This document shows positions 23,143 through 30,841 of a stretch of 36,812 nt of DNA, piece after piece (the stretch's first letter is position 1; every line of letters starts with the position of its first letter). Both the position numbers and the translations under genes were made by a program. The notes below the pieces were generated by a model. The model searched no databases. It was not told the origin of the DNA and was given only the letters and a program-made list of their open reading frames with translations. This DNA is from Lachnospiraceae bacterium (lineage in GTDB: Bacteria; Bacillota; Clostridia; Lachnospirales; Lachnospiraceae): NCBI GenBank assembly GCA_021202635.1, contig JAJQCQ010000074.1, forward strand, positions 75,890 through 112,701, given 5' to 3'.

Positions 23143-24156
23143 CTACACCTCAATCCGCACAATGCTCTGTCCCCAGAAATACGCTGCCAGATAAACGGCA
23201 AAGCATACTCCCATCACCGCGACTCCCACCGGAGTCTCATACATCACGTCCAGAAACTCCGGAGAAGACAGCTTCACATACACTAAAATGAACACCGGTA
23301 TCAGACTCATGATGTTCTGCTCCATCACCTTCCCCGCCATGCAGGTTTCAATCTCCAGCATCGTCTCCTGCTTCTGCCGGATACAGGACACCGTGTTCCG
23401 TATGATCGCAATCAGGTCGCCTCCTGTCCGCTTTGCCGTCAGAAATACCTCCGCGAAGCTTAAAATATCCGGCAAATCCGAACGCCTGCCAAAATCCAGC
23501 AGAAGCTCCTCCAGGTTCCGGCTCATCCGCATCTGCGCATCCATCCAGTGAAACTCGCGCACGATCACCGCATCCGGCGAATAGATTTTCTGAAGCTCCT
23601 TCTGAGACTCCCGCAAGGCGTTCTCCGGCGAATATCCCGCCTGCAGCGCGGCAAGCATCAGCTGTATCGCATCCAGAAACTGCCTTGTCAGCTCCCGCTT
23701 CCTTTTCATAATCAGAGAAGCTTTCAGCTGCATCAAAAACAGGACAACCCCCGGCAGCAAAATCAGAAAGGCCCGCAAAGAGCGAAAGAACAAAAAACTG
23801 ACGCACCCGTCCAGCAGTACATAGGCTCCCATATACCGAAGCAATTCAGCTGGAGAAAACGTATATACGGAGTAATCGGTCCCCGGACGATCTCTGGCAC
23901 GGCTATGTCGGCGTCTCCTTCTCCGGCAGACTCCGGAGCGCACAGCTTTACGCCTCTTCTCCGAGTATTCGCGGAGCTGCATCCGTTCACGCCCATTTTC
24001 CGGACGATCACGGTTCTGCACCTGTTTACGCCTTTTCTCCGGATCATTTCCGTCGGAACCTGCATTCAGCTTCCAAGACAAAGCCCCGCCCGTTCCAGCT
24101 TCTGACGATTTTGCAGCTCCTCTTTCTTTTGCAGGCTGCCCATTACCTTCTCGCAC
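23143..24156 (-). CDS. TadB-like pilus platform protein
   Basis: From about residue 93 (DYSVYTFSPAELLRYMG) this is a normal TadB: two membrane segments, a T2SS F domain (LDAIQLMLAALQAGYSPENALRESQ, RRSDLPDILSFAEVFLTAKRTGGDLIAIIRNT) and two C-terminal membrane helices. It partners TadC in the inner-membrane platform. The N-terminus is uncertain. A GTG at 24156 with AGGAGGG nine bases upstream gives 337 residues and a 91-base overlap with tadA, but the added ~90 residues are a highly basic repeat-derived stretch. An ATG at 23982 (MQLREYSEK) gives 279 residues. The extension may be real, or the true start may lie at or after 23982. Confidence 0.85.
   Translation of the reverse strand: MREGNGQPAKERGAAKSSEAGTGGALSWKLNAGSDGNDPEKRRKQVQNRDRPENGRERMQLREYSEKRRKAVRSGVCRRRRRRHSRARDRPGTDYSVYTFSPAELLRYMGAYVLLDGCVSFLFFRSLRAFLILLPGVVLFLMQLKASLIMKRKRELTRQFLDAIQLMLAALQAGYSPENALRESQKELQKIYSPDAVIVREFHWMDAQMRMSRNLEELLLDFGRRSDLPDILSFAEVFLTAKRTGGDLIAIIRNTVSCIRQKQETMLEIETCMAGKVMEQNIMSLIPVFILVYVKLSSPEFLDVMYETPVGVAVMGVCFAVYLAAYFWGQSIVRIEV
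23925..24040. repeat. Three degenerate ~39-bp tandem repeats at the start of tadB
   Basis: On the minus strand units begin at 24040, 24001 and 23962, each starting GGARAAxxGGCGTRAA and containing a TGCxxxxCCG block; lengths are 39, 39 and 38 bp, and a partial fourth (GGAGAAGGAGACGCC) follows. They encode the Arg/Lys-rich N-terminal extension of TadB, immediately downstream of the tadA stop. Confidence 0.6.
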
Positions 24157-25295
24157 AGCTCCGATCCCTCCTCCTCAAATTCATACAGCGGATGCGTCAA
24201 TATCTCGTCCTTCTCACTGTCATACCCCAATATTTCTATAATCTGCAGCACCTTCCTTGTCCGGTCCCGCATCCTGCCGACATGTACAATCAGATCAATC
24301 CCGGAAGCGATCTGTCGGCGCACGGCCTGCAGCGGAATCTCCATCCCCATCAGCACCATCGTCTCGATCCTGGAGAGCATATCCTGCGGACTGTTCGCGT
24401 GACCTGTACTGATCGAACCGTCATGCCCGGTATTGAGCGCCTGCAAAAGGTCAATCGCCTCGCTTCCGCGAATCTCACCGACCAGGATGCGATCCGGACG
24501 CATACGCAGACTGCTCTTGAGCAAATCCCTTATCGTCACCTGCTTTTCGCCCTCCGCGTTCGCATTTCGCGCCTCCATACGCACCAGATTTTCCACGCCC
24601 TGCAATTGCAGCTCCGCGTTATCCTCAATCGTGATAATCCGTTCATCCTTCGGAATGTAATTCGACAGCGCATTCATAAAAGTCGTCTTGCCGGAACCCG
24701 TTCCGCCCGATATAAAGATATTGTACCCGGCACAGACCACTGTCTTCAGAAAATCCACGGCCTCCTGTGTGACGGTCCCCCACCGGATCAGCTGATCCAT
24801 CAGAATCGGATTGTCCGGAAATCGCCGGATCGTAATCACCGGTCCATTCAGCGCCACCGGCGGCATGACAATATTGACTCTGGCTCCGTTATCCAGCCTG
24901 GCGTCCACAATCGGCGTCGATTCATTCACCATCCGGTTACACTTGCCGACAATCTGCTGCGCGATATCCTCCAGCCGCTCCTTCGTGCCAAACCTTTTCT
25001 CCCAGCGCGTCAGCTTTCCATCCCGCTCCACGTAGATTCCCTCCGTACCATTCACCATAATTTCCGTGACGGTATCGTCGTCAATCAGCTCCTGCAGGAT
25101 ATCCAGCTTCCGCACAGAATTGAAAAGCTCCTGGCGCAGATTGATTCTCTCACCGAGCCGTATGTAATATTCCATCCCTGATTCCAGAATCAGATCGTCA
25201 ATATTCTGGTAAATCTCCTCATCCTGAAGCTCCCGTGTCCCTTCCAGGTTATCCAGCAACTTCTTGCGCATACTTGAAAATCTCTGCTCATCCAT
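24066..25295 (-). CDS. tadA: TadA/CpaF-family pilus assembly ATPase
   Basis: The product (409 residues) is the secretion ATPase that powers assembly of the Tad pilus from the cytoplasmic side. An N-terminal domain (ELIDDDTVTEIMVNGTEGIYVERDGKL, DARLDNGARVNIVMPPV) precedes the RecA-like domain. There the Walker A ISGGTGSGKTTF (Lys203), the Asp box ERIITIEDNAELQL, the Walker B RILVGEIRGSEAIDLLQAL and the His box GSISTGHANSPQDML are complete. The ATG at 25295 has GAGGAG seven bases upstream; the open frame extends to 25373 into the preceding gene. It lies between the TadZ-like and TadB genes as in other Tad loci. Confidence 0.96.
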   Translation of the reverse strand: MDEQRFSSMRKKLLDNLEGTRELQDEEIYQNIDDLILESGMEYYIRLGERINLRQELFNSVRKLDILQELIDDDTVTEIMVNGTEGIYVERDGKLTRWEKRFGTKERLEDIAQQIVGKCNRMVNESTPIVDARLDNGARVNIVMPPVALNGPVITIRRFPDNPILMDQLIRWGTVTQEAVDFLKTVVCAGYNIFISGGTGSGKTTFMNALSNYIPKDERIITIEDNAELQLQGVENLVRMEARNANAEGEKQVTIRDLLKSSLRMRPDRILVGEIRGSEAIDLLQALNTGHDGSISTGHANSPQDMLSRIETMVLMGMEIPLQAVRRQIASGIDLIVHVGRMRDRTRKVLQIIEILGYDSEKDEILTHPLYEFEEEGSELCEKVMGSLQKKEELQNRQKLERAGLCLGS

Positions 25296-25373
25296 TGTTC
25301 TTCTCCTCAGTTTGCAAACATCCCTTCCTCTGGCCCCGGTACTCCTGCCATCCCATTTTCCCTGCTCTGTCAA

Positions 25374-26390
25374 TCATCCGTTTTCTCCTTCCTTTTCCCA
25401 CAGCAGTCTGCGGACAAAGCTTCCCATCTCTCCCCACACCAGCTGCTGCGTCAGCTCTCCGCCGTCTCTCTGAAGCGGCTGTACCGGCGGATGAATGCAA
25501 AGCGTTTTCTCCTGTACTTCCTCCATGTCCAGCATGCGCAGAAGGTGCTCATACTGCTTCATTTTTGCCTGCGAAATCATATCATCCTGAACCGGCATGT
25601 AGATCCGGTCACACTCTTTCAGAATCCGGAATAAATCATCCACCTGTTCGCTCAGATCCAGAATGATCACATCATACTCCCGGAAATCCATCACCTCCTT
25701 CAGAAACGCCAGCCATTCCTCGCCCGTCACATCGCGCACATCCGCCGGGGAAAGTGCCGGAGGGATATATTCCAGCTCATGAAAGGTCTGAATCACGGAA
25801 TTAATTTTATAGACCAGTCCGCCTTCCTTCTGTCTGGAAAAATAAATCAAATCCGAAAGATCCATGCGGTATTTGACCTGAAACAGCTCCTCAAACCCGG
25901 AATATTCCTCAAAATTCAGATAAAGCACCTTCTTCGTCTCAGCCAGAATTTCCCCCAGAGCCAGCGCGAAGGAAGTCTTTCGGGTGCGTCCGATCGGGGA
26001 GTATACTCCATACAGCTTTGTCTTTCTGGCTCCAAGCGAAAGAATATGCGGCTGTGGATGATCCTGCACGTAATATTCCATCACCTCAGACAGAATGTCG
26101 TCTGAGGACTGGTATTTATAGACCAGAGGATATCCCAGATCCGAAATCTGTTCCCCTTCTGACAGAATAATCGTCCGGCTGATCGGCAAATCCCGTATCT
26201 CATTGCACATCGCCCGTGTCGAAATCAGCAAAATCTCAATCTCATGTTCTCTGGCGAATTTCTCCAGGCTTTCGACATTTGTAAACGCCTGTACCTCGAA
26301 AGGAGTCGTCTTCCGCTCGTTCAGATATTCTGTAAGATTACACGCGTACGAAGCCTCCAGGTCACAAACCGCAAATATACTTTTTTTCAT
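25374..26390 (-). CDS. TadZ/CpaE-like MinD/ParA-fold protein
   Basis: The product (338 residues) has an N-terminal receiver-like domain (KSIFAVCDLEASYACNLTEYL to ~115) and a C-terminal MinD/ParA-like ATPase domain, the layout of TadZ/CpaE, which helps place the Tad machinery in the cell. The P-loop region reads YSPIGRTRKTSFALALGEIL: the Lys-Thr pair (Lys138) is kept, but the glycines of the usual GGxGKT are replaced by Arg, so ATP binding may be altered. The later YDVIILDLSEQVDDLF and DRIYMPVQDDMISQAKMKQYE match the family. The ATG at 26390 has GGAGGT four bases upstream. It begins downstream of a dispersed repeat. Confidence 0.85.
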   Translation of the reverse strand: MKKSIFAVCDLEASYACNLTEYLNERKTTPFEVQAFTNVESLEKFAREHEIEILLISTRAMCNEIRDLPISRTIILSEGEQISDLGYPLVYKYQSSDDILSEVMEYYVQDHPQPHILSLGARKTKLYGVYSPIGRTRKTSFALALGEILAETKKVLYLNFEEYSGFEELFQVKYRMDLSDLIYFSRQKEGGLVYKINSVIQTFHELEYIPPALSPADVRDVTGEEWLAFLKEVMDFREYDVIILDLSEQVDDLFRILKECDRIYMPVQDDMISQAKMKQYEHLLRMLDMEEVQEKTLCIHPPVQPLQRDGGELTQQLVWGEMGSFVRRLLWEKEGENG

Positions 26391-26460
26391 ACAGACCTCC
26401 AAATTTTTTCATTTACTGTCAGCAATCTTTTCCCGCTTTTCTTTCATATCTTTGCCCGCA

Positions 26461-26524
26461 GCGTTACCCTGCGCTTTCGCCCCTGACCACGCAGCAGGCG
26501 CGTGATCGAGGTGTAAACAGTAAC
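26461..26524. repeat. Dispersed palindromic repeat, copy 5
   Basis: It runs from GCGTTAC (26461) to CAGTAAC (26518-26524). On the minus strand it reads GTTACTGTTTACACCTCGAT, then CACGCGCCTGCTGCGTGGTC, AGGGGCGAAAGCGCAGGGTA and ACGC. It aligns with copy 1 position by position, differing mainly by transitions. It lies inside the Tad operon between the first prepilin peptidase gene and the TadZ-like gene. Confidence 0.65.
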
Positions 26525-26583
26525 CTCACAATAACATTCCAGCACCCGCCAGTGTCAGAGCAATCAGAAAAACGATTGTCATT

Positions 26584-27069
26584 TCATAAACCACACAGAA
26601 TCCCAATCAGCACCGGCACGGAAAAACAGAATTTTGCCTTCTCGTCCACTCCATCCATGTAGGACTTCCATTTTTTCGTCGCCGAGTACTCCATGACATA
26701 ATTCCAGAAATACTCCCATCGGCTTGCCAGTGTCCGATTCCGGTACAGAAGCACTGCCGAAATCACCGCTGCGGCAAAGACCGCACGTACAATGCAGGAA
26801 AACACACCAAACGGGCCGAGAAATCCTCCCACAACGCTGAGCAATTTAATGTCGCCCGCCCCCATCATTCGGAAATAATACAGCGTGCCGAACAGCAAAA
26901 CCGGCAGCATCACCCCGCCAAGATATAAAATCACACCCACGATTCCTTCTGCGTACAGCTGATAAACCAGTCCCATCGCCAGACCAGCCGAGATCACCGC
27001 ATTGGGAATCCGCTCCATCCACAAGTCACAGAGCACCGCGGTCATCGCGATACCCGTGAGTGAGAGCAT
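26584..27069 (-). CDS. Prepilin peptidase, TadV/CpaA-like (first copy, operon head)
   Basis: The product (161 residues) is an A24-family aspartic prepilin peptidase with several membrane segments. The catalytic aspartates are Asp15 in VLCDLWMERIPN and Asp73 in RMMGAGDIKLLS, the full GxGDxK motif. It should cleave the leader of the Flp pilin and TadE-like pseudopilins. AGGGA lies seven bases before the ATG at 27069. It is the first gene after the Tad promoter. The C-terminal ~45 residues (WEYFWNYVMEYSATKKWKSYMDG) form an added cytoplasmic stretch before the last helix. It differs from the second copy in keeping the canonical lysine. Confidence 0.92.
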   Translation of the reverse strand: MLSLTGIAMTAVLCDLWMERIPNAVISAGLAMGLVYQLYAEGIVGVILYLGGVMLPVLLFGTLYYFRMMGAGDIKLLSVVGGFLGPFGVFSCIVRAVFAAAVISAVLLYRNRTLASRWEYFWNYVMEYSATKKWKSYMDGVDEKAKFCFSVPVLIGILCGL

Positions 27070-27229
27070 CTGAATTTCCCTGTAAATAGAACTCTCCTCC
27101 TCTCCAGGCTACTTCCGCTTATTCTTCTTATTTTGTCTTTTGTAATTTCAATGATTCATTTCGATGTTACTAAATGTTTAGATTTAATAATATGATGTAT
27201 AAAACAGCTTTTTGAAGTGATGTAATGCG

Positions 27230-27257
27230 ATTATACCACAATTTTTGAGTTTGTAAA
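27230..27257 (-). promoter_or_regulatory. Sigma-A type promoter of the Tad operon
   Basis: On the minus strand, -35 TTTACA (27257-27252) and a perfect -10 TATAAT (27235-27230) are 16 bases apart in AT-rich DNA. Transcription would begin near 27223, giving a leader of about 150 nt. The leader includes CTAAA-ca-TTTAG, a small inverted repeat near 27180, of unknown meaning. The interval 27070-27490 holds this promoter and the terminator at 27300-27329 and nothing else I can support. Confidence 0.65.
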
Positions 27258-27299
27258 TATGATAAGTTGATTTTTTACAGATTTGTGAGGAGCGCACAA

Positions 27300-27329
27300 A
27301 AAAACCGGGGGTTTCTCCGCCCGGTTTTT
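27300..27329 (-). terminator. Rho-independent terminator, probably of the CdaR-like gene
   Basis: AAAAACCGGG (27300-27309) pairs with CCCGGTTTTT (27320-27329) around a 10-base loop. On the minus strand the stem ends in a run of seven T; on the plus strand it ends in five, so it may work both ways. It separates the CdaR-like gene from the Tad promoter. Confidence 0.8.
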
Positions 27330-27490
27330 GTAAGATTATGACAATTGAGTTCTTCTCTGAATTCCGTTTCGTTACACGTCGTTATAAAACGTATCAGCCC
27401 GCTATATGCCCGCCGAAAATCCGCTTTCCTTCCATTCTCGATTTGCCGCGCAAATCCGAACAGTGGATAAGCCTGCGCGGGCAGTCCGTG

Positions 27491-28576
27491 TCAGGACTCC
27501 CGCTCCATGTATTTCATATAGCTTACGACCATCATCGCAATCTTGAACGTCAGCGCATCGTCAAATACACGAATGTCAAGACCAGTACTCTTTTCCAGCT
27601 TCTCCAGCCGGTAGACCAGCGTATTCCGGTGAATGTACAGCTGCCGCGCCGTCTCTGAGACATTCAGGCTGTTTTCAAAGAATTTATTGATCGTCGTAAT
27701 GATCTCCTCATCAAACGTATCCGGCGTCTCCTCGCCGAACACCTCTTTCATAAACATCTGACAGAGGGGAATCGGAAGCTGATAGATCAGCCGCCCAATG
27801 CCCAGCGTATTGTATGCAACGATCTGCTTCTCCTCGTAAAAAATCTTGCCGACATCCAGCGCCATCTTGGCCTCTTTATAAGAGCGGGATACCTGGCGGA
27901 TCTCCTTCACAATCGTACCATAGGCAATCTTTACATTCGACATTGCCTCCGTATTCAGCATATCACGCAGCATCTTTGCCGTGCGCTCTACGTCCTCATA
28001 CGTATCCTTCTCATCGAGCTCCTGCACCAGAATAATGCTCTTCTCGTCGACTTCCGTGACAAAATCCTTCGACTGGTTTCCAAACAGCCCCTTCACAATC
28101 TCTTTCGCCGTGCTGTCCTTCTCAAACTTCGTCTCAATCAGATAAACGATCCGGCGCGCCTCAGCATCGATATGCAGCTTCTTCGCGCGATTATACACAT
28201 CCACCATCAGCATATTGTCCAACAGCAGATTCTGAATAAAATTATTCCGGTCATAGCGCTCCCGGTAAGCCACAATCAGATTCTGTACGTGGCTGACCGC
28301 TACACGCCCCATCATATAAGCATCCTCCGTCTTGCCGCTCGCAATCAGGATATATTCCAGCTTCTTATCATCAAATACCTTGAAGAAATGGGCGCCCTGC
28401 ACTACCTGACTGTCCGCCGGAGAATTTACAAACTGCGCTACCGACGCCGGTTTCACATCCTCCGCATCCATTGTAGAGACGACTTCATTCCCTTCTGTAT
28501 CAGTAATCAGAAAATCCACATGTGTAATCGAGTGCAATTCTTCAATCGTATTCTGTAAAATCTGGCTTGATATCAT
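27491..28576 (-). CDS. CdaR-family transcriptional regulator with PucR-type C-terminal HTH
   Basis: The product (361 residues) begins MISSQILQNTIEELHSITHVDFLITD, the sugar-diacid recognition-like sensor domain of CdaR (~1-135). A GGDEF-like central part follows (~170-270, with KIAYGTIVKEIRQVSRSYKEAKMALD), then a PucR C-terminal helix-turn-helix (NVSETARQLYIHRNTLVYRLEKLEKSTGLDIRVFDDALTF split here as NVSETARQLYIHRNT and LVYRLEKLEKSTGLDI). CdaR in E. coli responds to sugar diacids, but this branch is widespread in Clostridia and the ligand is not known. The ATG at 28576 has AAAGGATGG upstream. It has its own promoter and terminator, so it is a single-gene unit; its target may be the flanking glucan or Tad genes. 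Confidence 0.88.
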   Translation of the reverse strand: MISSQILQNTIEELHSITHVDFLITDTEGNEVVSTMDAEDVKPASVAQFVNSPADSQVVQGAHFFKVFDDKKLEYILIASGKTEDAYMMGRVAVSHVQNLIVAYRERYDRNNFIQNLLLDNMLMVDVYNRAKKLHIDAEARRIVYLIETKFEKDSTAKEIVKGLFGNQSKDFVTEVDEKSIILVQELDEKDTYEDVERTAKMLRDMLNTEAMSNVKIAYGTIVKEIRQVSRSYKEAKMALDVGKIFYEEKQIVAYNTLGIGRLIYQLPIPLCQMFMKEVFGEETPDTFDEEIITTINKFFENSLNVSETARQLYIHRNTLVYRLEKLEKSTGLDIRVFDDALTFKIAMMVVSYMKYMERES

Positions 28577-28624
28577 AATTATCCATCCTTTTCTGTATAA
28601 ACGCAGGTAAGCTCGTTTTCTGAC

Positions 28625-28653
28625 ATAATAAACCATTTTACACTTTTTGACAA
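28625..28653 (-). promoter_or_regulatory. Promoter of the CdaR-like gene
   Basis: On the minus strand, TTGTCA (28653-28648) and TATTAT (28630-28625) are 17 bases apart in AT-rich DNA. Transcription would start near 28618, about 40 nt before the start codon. Confidence 0.6.
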
Positions 28654-28696
28654 GAAAAAATGCCAGAAAGCAGAAAAAGTCACCGCCAGTCTTTTA

Positions 28697-30652
28697 TCAG
28701 AATTTAAAAATCGCCACCCCATATCTCGGTAAATCATAAGCGAAGGAGAACGGCTTCCCGTCACATTCCTGTTTCACGGCCTTATAAACCTCCGGCTGCA
28801 CTTTCCCTGTGCCGCCAAACTCCGCCGCATTGCTGTCAAGAACCAGCCTGTACTGCTTTCTCCGCATAACGCCGACCCGATAATCCGGTCGGTCTACCGG
28901 CGTAAAATTAATCACAAAAAGCAGATTATTCTTCCCGTTTGCCGAATGACGCACAAAACTGAAAATACTGCGGAAATTGTCGTCCGGATTAATCCATTCA
29001 AAGCCATCCGGCTCACAGTCCATCTCATACAGACAGGCATTCTTCCGGTACAGCTTCAAAAGTGCGCGGAAATAATTCTGCATCTGCTGATGGCGCGGCT
29101 CGGAGAGCAGGAACCAGTCCAGCTCCCGCTCCTCACTCCATTCTCTGAGCTGTCCAAAATCCTGTCCCATGAAAAGAAGCTTCTTGCCCGGATGCCCGAT
29201 CATAAACGAATAACCGCACTTTAAATTCTCAAATTTGTCGTCATACAGTCCCGGCATTTTATTCACCATGGAACACTTCAGGTGAACCACCTCATCATGC
29301 GAGAGTGCCAGAATATATTTTTCCGAGTACGCATAGGTCATCGCGAACGTCATTTTATTATGATTGTACTGACGGAAATACGGGTCAAGCTTCATATATT
29401 CCAGGAAATCGTGCATCCAGCCCATATTCCACTTCATCGTAAAACCAAGACCATCGTCCTCCGGCCGTCCCGTCACCTTTGGCCACGCCGTCGACTCCTC
29501 CGCAATCATCATAAAACCCGGATAACGGCCGACCAGCACACTGTTCAGATGCTTGAAAAATTCAATCGCCTCCAGGTTCTGGTTGCCGCCGTATTTGTTC
29601 GCCACCCACTGCCCATCGCGTCTTCCATAATCCAGATACAGCATAGACGCTACCGCATCCACACGCAATCCGTCCACATGAAACTGTTCAACCCAGTAAA
29701 TTGCACTGGCGATCAGAAAATTTTTTACCTCATACTTACTATAGTCAAATACCTTTGTGCCCCAGTCCGGATGCTCTCCCTTACGCGTATCCGCATACTC
29801 ATAAAGGCATGTGCCGTCGAACTCCGCAAGCCCCTGCGCATCACGCGGAAAATGCGCCGGTACCCAGTCCAGAATCACACCGATCTTATTCTTATGCAGA
29901 TAATTGACAAAATAAGCAAAATCCTCCGGCGTCCCATAGCGCGATGTCGGCGCAAAATACCCCGTCACCTGATAGCCCCAGGAACCGTCAAACGGATGCT
30001 CCGAAATCCCCATCAGCTCCACATGCGTGTAACCCATATCTTTCACATAAGCTGTAAGCTCCCGGGCAAACTCACGGTAATTATAATATCCGCTCTCTTC
30101 TTCCCCATGCGGATGGCGCTTCCAGCTGCCCGGATGCACTTCATAAATCGCAATCGGACTCTTATCCTGATCAAATGCCTTTTTACTCTCCTGCCATGTC
30201 GTATCTGACCACTGAATTCTCGTCAAATCCGCCACCCGCGATGCCGTACCTGGCCGATACTCCGCATGATTCGCGAACGGGTCCGCCTTATACAGCTTCC
30301 GGCCATCCGGCGTCACAATCAGATACTTATACAGCTCTCCGACCCCCACTCCAGGTACAAACAGCGCATAAATCCCCAATGGCTCCAGCCGCTCCATCGG
30401 ATGGCTATCCTCATCCCAGTCATTAAAGGAACCAATCAGCTGCACCTGCTGCGCATGCGGCGCCCACACTGCAAAATAAGTGCCTTCCTTCCCCTGCCAG
30501 GTCATCGGATGCGCACCAAGCTTCTTATAAATATCATAATGCGCTCCCTGTCCAAACAGATACTGGTCAAGCTCCGTAATAAATTCCTGCTTCCCCGAGC
30601 CTTCCGGTTTCACCGCTATACTCTTTGTTTTTCCTGCTGTTTTCCCCGCCAT
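28697..30652 (-). CDS. glgB: 1,4-alpha-glucan branching enzyme
   Basis: GlgB (651 residues) cuts alpha-1,4-glucan chains and rejoins them by alpha-1,6 links, creating branches in glycogen. The N-terminal CBM48-type module (~40-130, GTYFAVWAPHAQQVQLIGSF) is followed by the GH13 barrel. Its conserved regions are DWVPAHFPRDAQGLAEFDGT, DGLRVDAVASMLYLDYGR with the catalytic Asp, MIAEESTAWP with the catalytic Glu, and ALSHDEVVH; a C-terminal beta domain ends the protein. AAGGAG precedes the ATG at 30652 by 11 bases. The basic 20-residue N-terminus (MAGKTAGKTKSIAVKPEG) is an extension. No glgC, glgA or glgP is seen here, so the rest of glycogen metabolism is elsewhere. Confidence 0.96.
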   Translation of the reverse strand: MAGKTAGKTKSIAVKPEGSGKQEFITELDQYLFGQGAHYDIYKKLGAHPMTWQGKEGTYFAVWAPHAQQVQLIGSFNDWDEDSHPMERLEPLGIYALFVPGVGVGELYKYLIVTPDGRKLYKADPFANHAEYRPGTASRVADLTRIQWSDTTWQESKKAFDQDKSPIAIYEVHPGSWKRHPHGEEESGYYNYREFARELTAYVKDMGYTHVELMGISEHPFDGSWGYQVTGYFAPTSRYGTPEDFAYFVNYLHKNKIGVILDWVPAHFPRDAQGLAEFDGTCLYEYADTRKGEHPDWGTKVFDYSKYEVKNFLIASAIYWVEQFHVDGLRVDAVASMLYLDYGRRDGQWVANKYGGNQNLEAIEFFKHLNSVLVGRYPGFMMIAEESTAWPKVTGRPEDDGLGFTMKWNMGWMHDFLEYMKLDPYFRQYNHNKMTFAMTYAYSEKYILALSHDEVVHLKCSMVNKMPGLYDDKFENLKCGYSFMIGHPGKKLLFMGQDFGQLREWSEERELDWFLLSEPRHQQMQNYFRALLKLYRKNACLYEMDCEPDGFEWINPDDNFRSIFSFVRHSANGKNNLLFVINFTPVDRPDYRVGVMRRKQYRLVLDSNAAEFGGTGKVQPEVYKAVKQECDGKPFSFAYDLPRYGVAIFKF

Positions 30653-30750
30653 AACCGTATTTCTCCTTATTATTTAATTGTGACATTCCCGATCCATTTT
30701 TACCATGCAAACCCTCTGTGAACATGCCAGAACAACATATAATTACAATT

Positions 30751-30779
30751 AATATACACTTTATCCCGCAATTCCGCAA
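30751..30779 (-). promoter_or_regulatory. Weak candidate promoter for glgB
   Basis: Minus-strand TTGCGG (30779-30774) and TATATT (30756-30751) are 17 bases apart, in the 190-base interval between the amylase and glgB genes. The -35 fits poorly; transcription may instead come through from the amylase gene. Confidence 0.35.
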
Positions 30780-30841
30780 CTGTTTCTATGCATTTTAAAC
30801 AATTCTTTCAGCTGCCGTTCGAAACTGTTACCAGATAATTA

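Noticed and set aside
26526-26582. An 18-residue hydrophobic ORF (MTIVFLIALTLAGAGMLL) two bases after the first prepilin peptidase gene, minus strand
   Set aside because: There is no clear ribosome binding site, and very short hydrophobic frames arise easily by chance; position in the operon is the only support.
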